Assembly: GCF_000716335.1 (NCBI RefSeq)
Contig: NZ_JOBL01000196.1
Location: 1-36,434 of the forward strand
Length of the DNA: 36,434 nucleotides
Source: Streptomyces sp. NRRL S-118
Lineage (GTDB): Bacteria > Actinomycetota > Actinomycetes > Streptomycetales > Streptomycetaceae
Direction: 5' to 3'
Part shown: piece by piece, positions 30,147 through 36,434 of the stretch
Layout of the letters: each line of letters starts with the position of its first letter
Position numbering within the stretch: position 1 is the first letter of the stretch
Translations under genes and position numbers: made by a program
Notes under the pieces: generated by a model
Databases searched by the model: none
Seen by the model: the letters and a program-made list of their open reading frames with translations, nothing else
Told to the model about the DNA's origin: nothing

Positions 30147-30160
30147 AAAGGTCCACGGAC

Positions 30161-31393
30161 ATGCACCGGACTGAAGTCGTCGTGACCGGGCTCGGCGCCA
30201 TCACGCCACTCGGTGGAGACGTCGAGTCCACCTGGGCCGCCCTGCTCGCCGGCGAGTCCGGCATCCGCGGCGGCGTCCTGCCCGGCCACGAGGACGCCGG
30301 TCTTCCCGGCACCGTCGCGGGGACGATGGCGATCGATCCCGCCGACTCGCTGCTGCCGGTGCAGGCGAGGCGGCTCGACCGCTCACAGCAGGCAGCCCTC
30401 ACCGCGGCGGCCGAAGCCTGGGCCGATGCCGGCGCCCCGCGGGTGGACCCGGACCGGCTCGCATCAGCGGTCGGCACGGGCATCGGAGGCGTACGGACGC
30501 TGCTGAAGGAAGACGACGCACTGGAGGCGGCCGGGACACGGCGCGTCTCGCCCCGCACGGTCCCGATGCTCATGCCCAATGCGGCGGCAGCGCTGATCAG
30601 TATCGAATACGGCGCGCGGGCCGGGGTCTACACGCCCGTCTCGGCGTGCTCCTCCGGTGCCGAGGCGATCGCCCTGGGGGCCAGGCTCATCCGTGCCGGC
30701 GAGGCGGACGTGGTCATCGCGGGTGGAACCGAGGCCGCGATCACCCCGATCACCGTCGCCGGCTTCGCGCAGGCACGAGCGCTGTCGCGATACACCGCCG
30801 AACCCGCCTCGGCTTCCCGGCCGTTCGCCGCGGACCGCAGCGGATTCGTCCTCGGCGAAGGCGCGGCTGTCGTAGTGCTCGAAAGCGCCGAACACGCCGG
30901 CGCCCGAGGCGCGCGCGTCCACGCGGTACTCGCGGGCGCCGGCATAGCCGCCGACGCTCACCACATCACGGCGCCCGCTCCCGATGGCTCCGGTCAGATC
31001 TCGGCCATGCGGAAGGCCCTCGCGCAAGCCGGCTTGGCTCCCGAGCGGATCAGCCACATCAACGCCCACGCCACCGGGACTCCGGCCGGTGATGTCGCCG
31101 AGGCGCACGCGATCGGCGAGGTCTTCGGCCGCGCCACCGTGACAGCCCCCAAGGCGGCGCTCGGCCATCTCTTCGGCGCCGCCGGCGCAATCGAGGCGGT
31201 CATCGCCATCCTCAGCGTGAAGCACGGCGCCATCCCGCCGACCCGCAACATCACCGCGGCCGGCGTCGGTCCCGACATCGATCTCGATGTCGTCACGGAG
31301 CGACGAGACGTCCCCCAGGAAGCCGTGCTCAGCAACTCCTTCGGCTTCGGTGGGCAGAACGTCTCACTCATCGTCACCGGCGCACGGCAGTAG
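30161..31393 (+). CDS. Lone FabF-type beta-ketoacyl-ACP synthase
   Basis: A 410-residue thiolase-fold ketosynthase. ATG 30161 follows GAAAGG by 9 bases. The catalytic set is complete: Cys163 in VSACSSG, His303 in NAHATGTPAGD, Lys331 and His336 in KAALGHLFGAAGA. The C-terminal loop is GFGGQN where E. coli FabF has GFGGTN. Length matches KAS II. No acyl carrier protein, ketoreductase, dehydratase or other synthase gene lies nearby, so it is a stand-alone condensing enzyme under a dedicated TetR regulator. Possible roles are a conditionally expressed KAS II, membrane-lipid adjustment, or a second target that confers resistance to ketosynthase inhibitors; the last is inference only. Confidence 0.9.
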   Translation: MHRTEVVVTGLGAITPLGGDVESTWAALLAGESGIRGGVLPGHEDAGLPGTVAGTMAIDPADSLLPVQARRLDRSQQAALTAAAEAWADAGAPRVDPDRLASAVGTGIGGVRTLLKEDDALEAAGTRRVSPRTVPMLMPNAAAALISIEYGARAGVYTPVSACSSGAEAIALGARLIRAGEADVVIAGGTEAAITPITVAGFAQARALSRYTAEPASASRPFAADRSGFVLGEGAAVVVLESAEHAGARGARVHAVLAGAGIAADAHHITAPAPDGSGQISAMRKALAQAGLAPERISHINAHATGTPAGDVAEAHAIGEVFGRATVTAPKAALGHLFGAAGAIEAVIAILSVKHGAIPPTRNITAAGVGPDIDLDVVTERRDVPQEAVLSNSFGFGGQNVSLIVTGARQ

Positions 31394-31710
31394 GCGAACC
31401 GCTGCCGGTGATGGCGCCGCGGTCCTTCATGCGCCGCCACGGGAAGCAGCCGGCACCGGGGATGACGCGGGCGATGGCGGCGGTCGGCAGCGCGGCGACC
31501 GCGGTCCCGGCGAGGGCGGCCCGCCGCTGCACCGCACCGAGCCCCCCGCCCCGGCTCCGGCTCCGGCTCCGGCTGCGGCTCCGGCTGCGGCTGCGGCTGC
31601 GGCTGCGGCTGCGGCTGATTCTGGATGTCGCTCCCGCTCACGCCGGCGCTCTGCTGCGGCTTCCGCTCGGCGCCCTCGTCCGGGCGGGGTGTCTGCTCGT
31701 TGTCGCTCAT
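31374..31710 (-). pseudogene. Pro/Gln-rich reading frame broken in a hexamer repeat
   Basis: ATG 31710 starts 5 bases after the small basic protein stop and reads SDNEQTPRPDEGAERKP, then a (Pro-Gln/Pro-Glu)n run coded by the hexamer repeat at 31551-31616. Past the repeat this frame loses G/C third positions. A neighbouring frame does keep them, reading GAVQRRAALAGTAVAALPTAAIARVIPG, and closes at TGA 31374 inside the ketosynthase 3' end. A one-step frameshift in the repeat therefore joins two coding-like parts. In other Streptomyces a second DUF881 gene usually sits here; this is not it as far as I can see. It may be a truncated or sequencing-damaged gene of unknown function. Confidence 0.4.
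31551..31616. repeat. Hexanucleotide repeat GGCTCC/GGCTGC, about 11 units
   Basis: On the plus strand GGCTCC and GGCTGC units run in register for about 66 bases. On the minus strand they code Pro-Gln and Pro-Glu. It is a likely slippage site and coincides with the change of best coding frame. Confidence 0.85.
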
Positions 31711-31715
31711 CGGCC

Positions 31716-32048
31716 TCACGCCCGGAACACGTGCCGCCGGATGGCAGCGGCGTTGGAGAAGATGCGGATACCCAGCACCACGACCACGCCGGTGGACAGC
31801 TGCGCGCCGACCCCCAGCTTGTCCCCCAGGAACACGATCAGTGCCGCCACGACGACGTTGGACAGGAAGGACACGACGAAGACCTTGTCGACGAAGATCC
31901 CGTCGAGCATGGCCCTCAGCCCTCCGAAGACCGCGTCGAGCGCGGCCACGACGGCGATCGGCAGGTAGGGCTCCACCACCGCAGGCACCTCGGGCCTGAC
32001 GAACAGCCCGACCACGACTCCCACGACGAGGCCCAGTACGGCGATCAC
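31716..32048 (-). CDS. Small basic membrane protein, DUF1290 family
   Basis: A 110-residue integral membrane protein with three predicted helices: IAVLGLVVGVVVGLFV, YLPIAVVAALDAVFGGLRAML, and VSFLSNVVVAALIVFLGDKLG followed by a fourth weaker one at VVVVLGIRIF. It matches the actinobacterial and firmicute small basic protein family (DUF1290) that sits next to DUF881 proteins near division genes; its function is not established. GTG 32048 overlaps the DUF881 stop by 4 bases, so the two are coupled. Confidence 0.88.
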   Translation of the reverse strand: MIAVLGLVVGVVVGLFVRPEVPAVVEPYLPIAVVAALDAVFGGLRAMLDGIFVDKVFVVSFLSNVVVAALIVFLGDKLGVGAQLSTGVVVVLGIRIFSNAAAIRRHVFRA

Positions 32049-32974
32049 GATGTGCCCTTCCCTGTGTCTGCCGTGCCCGGCCCGTCACCCGTCCCGGCTC
32101 CGGCGGTCCTCGGCTCTGCTGTACGTACGATCAGGCTCGGCGCGGCCGGCAGACGCACCTGCTCCTGGTCGGAGATGCTGGTACGGATCCCGAAGTTCTC
32201 CCGCAGCGCCTGCAGGTACTGGCCGTCGGCGCTGTCCTGGAACGCGGTGCTCAGCTTCTTCCCGTCCCCCACCGCGAGCACCGTGTACGGCGGCACCAGC
32301 GGTTTGTTGTCGACCAGTATGGCGTCGCCCGCCGCGCGGATCGCCGACAGGGCGGTCAGCCGCTGCCCGTTGATGGCCACCGCCTCGGCACCCGACTGCC
32401 ACAGCCCGTTGACCACGCGCTGCATGTCACGGTCGCGCACCCGCCCCGTGTCGGAGAAACCGCTGCTCTCCCGGGGGCCGTCGCCGCCCTGCTCGGTGTC
32501 CTCGGCGTCGTCGACGACCAGCTTGACGCCCGGCCCGCGGACCTCCGTCGCACCCGAGAGCAGCGCGACCAGTTCGCCCTGGTCACCCCCGTGCTGCTGC
32601 AGCGCCTTGCGCTGGCGCTCCCCCACCTCTGCCCGCAGCGACTCGATCTTCTCCTCGAGCCCGTCGGCGGCCGACGTCTCCGACTCGATGCGGTCGATGA
32701 GCTCCTCGCGCTCCTTCGCCACCACCGGCGCCGCGACCTGCGCCTGTGCCGCACCGAGCGTCACGACCGCGGCGGCCACGACGAGCCCTCCGGCGAGCCC
32801 GAGCTTGGCCCGCAGCGTACGGGGCAGACCGCCGCCCTCGGCGGCTCTGCGGGCCGAGGCCTCCGCGTAGCCGTCGTCGAGCGCATGGTCCATGACATTG
32901 GTCAGCAGCGACATGGACGCATCGGGACGCGGCGGCGGTGAACCTGTGCTCCGAACGGGGGGCGGCTGCGACAT
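32045..32974 (-). CDS. DUF881 family membrane protein
   Basis: A 309-residue protein. After a variable N-terminus, one membrane helix (LGLAGGLVVAAAVVTLGAAQ, about 58-78) is followed by an extracytoplasmic coiled coil (KEREELIDRIESETSAADGLEEK) and the DUF881 domain (ALLSGATEVRGPGVKLVVDD; MQRVVNGLWQSGAEAVAINGQRLTALSAIR; DNKPLVPPYTVLAVGD). DUF881 proteins occur beside DUF1290 and near division genes in Actinobacteria and Firmicutes. ATG 32974 is used; ATG 32983 adds three residues. A GACGAT -10-like box overlaps the upstream ATG, favouring 32974. Confidence 0.88.
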   Translation of the reverse strand: MSQPPPVRSTGSPPPRPDASMSLLTNVMDHALDDGYAEASARRAAEGGGLPRTLRAKLGLAGGLVVAAAVVTLGAAQAQVAAPVVAKEREELIDRIESETSAADGLEEKIESLRAEVGERQRKALQQHGGDQGELVALLSGATEVRGPGVKLVVDDAEDTEQGGDGPRESSGFSDTGRVRDRDMQRVVNGLWQSGAEAVAINGQRLTALSAIRAAGDAILVDNKPLVPPYTVLAVGDGKKLSTAFQDSADGQYLQALRENFGIRTSISDQEQVRLPAAPSLIVRTAEPRTAGAGTGDGPGTADTGKGTS

Positions 32975-33025
32975 GCCGCACATCGTCGCACGTCGCAGCC
33001 GTTACCGCCGAATGGCCCCACCGAA

Positions 33026-33059
33026 GTGCCGGGAGGCGCCCGCGGGCACCTCCCGGCAC
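33026..33059 (-). terminator. Terminator of the nucleotidyltransferase gene
   Basis: GTGCCGGGAGG (33026-33036) pairs with 33049-33059, enclosing an inner GCCCGCGGGC palindrome (33038-33047). It lies 16 bases past the stop of the minus-strand gene and upstream of DUF881. Confidence 0.75.
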
Positions 33060-33074
33060 ATGGGCCTCAGCGGC

Positions 33075-35570
33075 TCACCGACCGGCGCTCTCCACCACCG
33101 CGGCCCACTCGTCGAGCAGTGCCTGCGCGGAAGCGTCGTCCGGCCCCTCGGCCCACAGATGGGTGACGGCCTCCGCCGGGTCGGGCAGCACCATCACCCA
33201 CCGGCCGTCGGCCTCCACGACGCGTACGCCGTCGGTCGTGTCGACATGCCGGTCCCCGGCCGCCTCCACGACCCGCCGCATCACGAGACCCTTGACGGCC
33301 CACGGAGTGGCCAGGTCCCGCCGCAGCACATGGGCTCGGGGTATGCGCGCATCGATCTGGCTGAGCGTGAGCTGGGTCCGCGCCACCAGGCCGATCAGGC
33401 GCACGAACGCCGCCGTACCGTCGAAGACGCTGCTGAACTCCGGGACGATGAACCCACCGCGCCCGTCGCCACCGAAGATCGTCGACTCCTCGCGGCCCAC
33501 CCGTGTCAGGTCGTCCGGGGAGGTGGTCGTCCAGTCCACCTGGGTACCGTGGTACGCCGCTACCTGCTCGGCGATCCTCGTCGTGGTGACCGGGAGCGCC
33601 ACCCGCCCGCTGCGCCGCTCGGCGGCCACCAGGTCGAGCAGCACCAGCAACGCGCGGTCGTCCTCGATGATCCGGCCCCGCTCGTCCACCAGCGAGATCC
33701 GCTCACCGACGGGGTCGAACCGCACGCCGAAGGCGGCCCGCGCCGACGCCACTATCTCGCCGAGCCGTACGAGACCCGCCCGGCGGGACTCGGCCGTCTC
33801 CGTGGGCCGGGACTCGTCGAGACCCGGGTTGATGGTCAGCGAGTCCACCTGGAGCCTGCCGAGGAGGCTCGGCAGGACGAGTCCCGCGCTGCCGTTGGAC
33901 GCATCGACCACGACCTTGAGGCCGGCTTCGGCGATGCCGGTCGTGTCGACGTTGCGCAGAAGGGACCCGGTGTACGAGTCGAAGACGCTGGACGGGAAGC
34001 TCAGGTCGCCGATCTCGCCCGGGAAGGCGCGCCGGTACTCCTGCCGCGCATAGACGCGGTCCAGCTTCCGCTGCCCCGCCTGAGAGAGGTCGGCGCCCCG
34101 CTCGTCGAAGAACATGATGTCCACGGAGTCGGGCACACCGGGAGACGTCCGGATCATGATGCCGCCGGCACTTCCGCGGCCGGTCTGCTCACGCGCCACG
34201 GGCAACGGCACGTTCTCCAGGTCCCGTACGTCGATGGCGCTGGCCTGCAGCGCGGAGATCACGGCCCGCTTGAGGGCTCTCGCACCCCGGGAGTGGTCAC
34301 GTGCCGTGGTGACCGTGGCGCCCTTCTTCAGCGTGGTGGCGTACGCCCCGGCGAGCCGTACCGCCAGCTCCGGGGTGATCTCCACGTTGAGGATGCCGGA
34401 GACGCCGCGCGCTCCGAAGAGATGCGCCTGTCCGCGGGACTCCCAGATCACCGACGTGTTGACGAAGGCACCGGCTTCGATCGTCTTGAACGGGTAGACC
34501 CGCACATTCCCCTGGACGATCGATTCCTCACCGACGAGGCACTCGTCACCGATGACGGCGCCGTCCTCGATGCGGGCGGCTCGCATGATGTCGGTGTTCT
34601 TGCCGATCACGCAGCCGCGCAGATTGCTGTGCTGCCCGATGTAGACGTTGTCGTGAACAACCGCCTTGTGGAGGAAGGCGCCGCTCTTCACGACCACGTT
34701 CGATCCGACGACGGTGTGTTCACGGATCTCCACATCGGCTTCTACCTTGGCGTAGTCGCCGATGTACAACGGCCCGTGCAGCACCGCGTCGGGGTGAACC
34801 TCGGCGCCCTCGGCGACCCAGACTCCGGGGGAGATCTCGAAGCCGTCGAGCTGGACGTCCACCTTGCCCTCGAGCACGTCGGCCTGGGCCTTCACATAGC
34901 TCTCGTGGGTGCCGACGTCCTCCCAGTAGCCCTCGGCGATGTAGCCGTAGATCGGCTTGCCTTCCTTCATCAACTGCGGGAAGACATCGCCGGACCAGTC
35001 GACGGGCACGTCGGGCTGGACGTAGTCGAAGACCTCCGGCTCCATCACGTAGATACCCGTGTTGACCGTGTCCGAGAAGACCTGACCCCAGGTGGGCTTC
35101 TCCAGGAAGCGCTCCACCTTCCCTTCCTCGTCCACGATCGTGATGCCGAATTCCAACGGGTTCGGCACCCGGGTCAGGCACACCGTCACCAGTGCGCCCT
35201 TCTCCTTGTGGAACCTGATGAGGTCCGTCAGGTCGAAATCGGTGAGCGCATCACCGGAGATGACGAGGAAGGCGTCGTCCTTCAGCGCCTCCTCGGCGTT
35301 CTTGACACTCCCCGCGGTGCCGAGTGGCTTCTCCTCATTGGCATAGGTGAGCTCCATGCCCAGCTCTTCGCCGTCGCCGAAGTAGTTTTTTACCAGCGAG
35401 GCCAGAAACTGCACGGTAACAACGGTCTCATTGAGCCCATGCCGCTTGAGCAGCCGCAGCACGTGCTCCATGATCGGCCGGTTGGCCACCGGCAGGAGTG
35501 GCTTGGGCATGCTCGAGGTCATGGGGCGAAGGCGCGTGCCTTCGCCGCCAGCCATCACAACGGCTTTCAT
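33075..35570 (-). CDS. Nucleotidyltransferase / degenerate phosphomannomutase fusion (mannose-1-phosphate guanylyltransferase-like)
   Basis: An 831-residue protein. ATG 35570 follows AGGAGG by 10 bases and gives the classical start [17 protein letters not shown]. Residues 1-230 are a nucleotidyltransferase ([20 protein letters not shown]), and about 250-380 a left-handed beta-helix of hexapeptides ([17 protein letters not shown]). Residues about 390-831 have the order and length of the phosphohexomutase family, but the phosphoserine loop TASHNP reads RTSPGVPD and the metal loop DGDxDR reads DPVGERI, so this half is very probably inactive. It probably makes GDP-mannose or a related sugar nucleotide, or has a regulatory role, and lies in the pgsA-DUF881 cluster. 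Confidence 0.88.
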   Translation of the reverse strand: MKAVVMAGGEGTRLRPMTSSMPKPLLPVANRPIMEHVLRLLKRHGLNETVVTVQFLASLVKNYFGDGEELGMELTYANEEKPLGTAGSVKNAEEALKDDAFLVISGDALTDFDLTDLIRFHKEKGALVTVCLTRVPNPLEFGITIVDEEGKVERFLEKPTWGQVFSDTVNTGIYVMEPEVFDYVQPDVPVDWSGDVFPQLMKEGKPIYGYIAEGYWEDVGTHESYVKAQADVLEGKVDVQLDGFEISPGVWVAEGAEVHPDAVLHGPLYIGDYAKVEADVEIREHTVVGSNVVVKSGAFLHKAVVHDNVYIGQHSNLRGCVIGKNTDIMRAARIEDGAVIGDECLVGEESIVQGNVRVYPFKTIEAGAFVNTSVIWESRGQAHLFGARGVSGILNVEITPELAVRLAGAYATTLKKGATVTTARDHSRGARALKRAVISALQASAIDVRDLENVPLPVAREQTGRGSAGGIMIRTSPGVPDSVDIMFFDERGADLSQAGQRKLDRVYARQEYRRAFPGEIGDLSFPSSVFDSYTGSLLRNVDTTGIAEAGLKVVVDASNGSAGLVLPSLLGRLQVDSLTINPGLDESRPTETAESRRAGLVRLGEIVASARAAFGVRFDPVGERISLVDERGRIIEDDRALLVLLDLVAAERRSGRVALPVTTTRIAEQVAAYHGTQVDWTTTSPDDLTRVGREESTIFGGDGRGGFIVPEFSSVFDGTAAFVRLIGLVARTQLTLSQIDARIPRAHVLRRDLATPWAVKGLVMRRVVEAAGDRHVDTTDGVRVVEADGRWVMVLPDPAEAVTHLWAEGPDDASAQALLDEWAAVVESAGR

Positions 35571-35650
35571 GTCGGAAGCGTCCTCCTTGCAGAGACGACG
35601 GTCTAGCCGACTGCACCCATCCGGTAACTGGCCCTCTCGCGTCATACGGA

Positions 35651-35670
35651 CGCGGCGCTCAATCGCCGCG
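35651..35670 (-). terminator. Weak stem-loop after the phosphatidyltransferase gene
   Basis: CGCGGCG (35651-35657) pairs with CGCCGCG (35664-35670) around a 6-base loop. It lies 24 bases past the stop of the minus-strand pgsA-like gene. Confidence 0.4.
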
Positions 35671-35693
35671 CTTCACCAGACACACAGACAGGC

Positions 35694-36302
35694 TCAATCG
35701 GCCGTGGCATCCGCCTTGACAAGTCGGCGGACTTGGACCACATAGAGGATCCCTGCCCACCAATAGAGAGTTGTACCCCATCCGGCGAACGCCCACCCGA
35801 AAACTTCAGCGAGTGATGCCAGCCATCCGTCCCCGTCACTGAGCAGCAGCAGGGGGAACGCATACATCAGGTTGAAGGTGGCCGCCTTGCCGAGGAAGTT
35901 CACCTGCGGGGGCGGATAGCCGTGCCGGCGGAGGATTCCCACCATCACCAGCAGCATCAGCTCACGGGCCAATAGCGCGGCGGTCAGCCACAACGGCAGG
36001 ATCTCGCGCCATGTGAGCCCGAGGAGCGTCGAAAGGATGTACAGCCGGTCGGCCGCGGGATCCAGCAGACGCCCGAGGCTGCTGATCTGGTTCCAGCGAC
36101 GGGCGAGCTTCCCGTCGAGATAGTCGCTGACACCGCTGAGCGCCAGCACCAGGAGCGCCCAGCCATCACTGTTGGGTCCGCCGAACACCGGGCGGAGAAT
36201 CAGCCACAGGAAGAGCGGCACACCGACGAGGCGAGCCATGCTCAGGATGTTCGGGATGGTGAGGACCCGGTCCGTCTGAACGCGGGTCTCCTGTACCTCC
36301 AC
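35694..36302 (-). CDS. CDP-alcohol phosphatidyltransferase (PgsA-type)
   Basis: A 202-residue membrane enzyme. GTG 36302 is preceded by AGGAGG with 7 bases spacing, better than ATG 36329. The family motif D-x2-DG-x2-AR-x8-G-x3-D-x3-D is complete in SDYLDGKLARRWN-...-GRLLDPAADR (about residues 60-89), coordinating two metal ions. Four to six membrane helices are visible. It transfers a phosphatidyl group from CDP-diacylglycerol to an alcohol such as glycerol phosphate or inositol phosphate; the acceptor cannot be decided. It is first in the minus-strand cluster with the sugar nucleotidyltransferase. Confidence 0.9.
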   Translation of the reverse strand: MEVQETRVQTDRVLTIPNILSMARLVGVPLFLWLILRPVFGGPNSDGWALLVLALSGVSDYLDGKLARRWNQISSLGRLLDPAADRLYILSTLLGLTWREILPLWLTAALLARELMLLVMVGILRRHGYPPPQVNFLGKAATFNLMYAFPLLLLSDGDGWLASLAEVFGWAFAGWGTTLYWWAGILYVVQVRRLVKADATAD

Positions 36303-36434
36303 CCGGGTGCCTCCTGGGGAACGTGCCAACGATGCTCCCTGACTTTACCGTCAGGCCCCGCCGGCCCGTACACAGGGTCCGAGTCCGGCCCAGAGCATCC
36401 GGGCCCGGAACGCGGAAAAGCCCCGCACCTGTCT

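Noticed and set aside
27788..30160. Very long open frame running into the ketosynthase
   Set aside because: It passes out of frame through the CpaB-like and mscL genes and antisense to the small conserved gene and tetR. The true ketosynthase starts at ATG 30161 with its own ribosome-binding site and promoter region.

Overview
The window is very GC-rich, with coding sequence strongly biased to G/C at third codon positions. It carries leaderless promoters, GTG, TTG and one probable CTG start codons, Tat-exported enzymes and sepX/glp cell-division genes. Together these point to a Streptomyces (or close relative) chromosome. No rRNA, insertion sequence, integrase, phage gene or CRISPR array was seen. 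One tRNA gene (tRNA-Ala, CGC) is present.

Region 1 (1-4680) holds short tandem repeats, a small charged protein, and a three-gene operon on the minus strand with overlapping stop/start codons: flavin (Baeyer-Villiger-like) monooxygenase, then alpha/beta-hydrolase, then short-chain dehydrogenase. A divergent MerR-type regulator gene reads away from it, and two TACCG..CGGTA palindromes lie between them. The order suggests ketone to ester to alcohol/acid chemistry and, from memory, mirrors the mycobacterial mymA-lipR-SDR cluster.

Region 2 (4680-14200) is accessory metabolism: a secreted DUF6528-like protein, exodeoxyribonuclease III divergent from a GNAT acetyltransferase, a secreted trypsin-like protease, a YtcJ-type amidohydrolase, a single protein joining sigma-factor-like, zinc-anti-sigma-like, transmembrane and ricin-lectin segments, a Tat-exported vanadium haloperoxidase-family enzyme, and tRNA-Ala.

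Region 3 (14290-29340) is a housekeeping block. On the minus strand galU, glp/moeA, moaC, moaB/mog, a RimJ-like acetyltransferase and sepX run together, joining molybdenum-cofactor genes with the Glp/SepX (GlpR) division pair. Beyond lie 5-formyltetrahydrofolate cyclo-ligase, a penicillin-acylase-family membrane enzyme, a K+/H+ antiporter, an MFS exporter with a long structured leader, fmdB behind a CIRCE-like (HrcA) operator, an MTA phosphorylase, a SAF/CpaB-like protein with an expanded Ser-rich repeat, mscL and a small conserved protein.

Region 4 (29341-31710) looks like an inserted or junction segment with weaker GC3 bias: a TetR regulator divergent from a lone FabF-type ketosynthase, with two perfect TTGTAT-N3-ATACAA palindromes between them. 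On its right is a Pro/Gln-rich reading frame that appears frameshifted in a hexanucleotide repeat.

Region 5 (31716-36434) is a second conserved block on the minus strand: pgsA-like CDP-alcohol phosphatidyltransferase, a nucleotidyltransferase fused to a degenerate phosphomannomutase, a DUF881 protein and a small basic membrane protein (DUF1290). As I remember S. coelicolor, blocks 3 and 5 are far apart there, so the TetR-ketosynthase segment may mark a rearrangement point.
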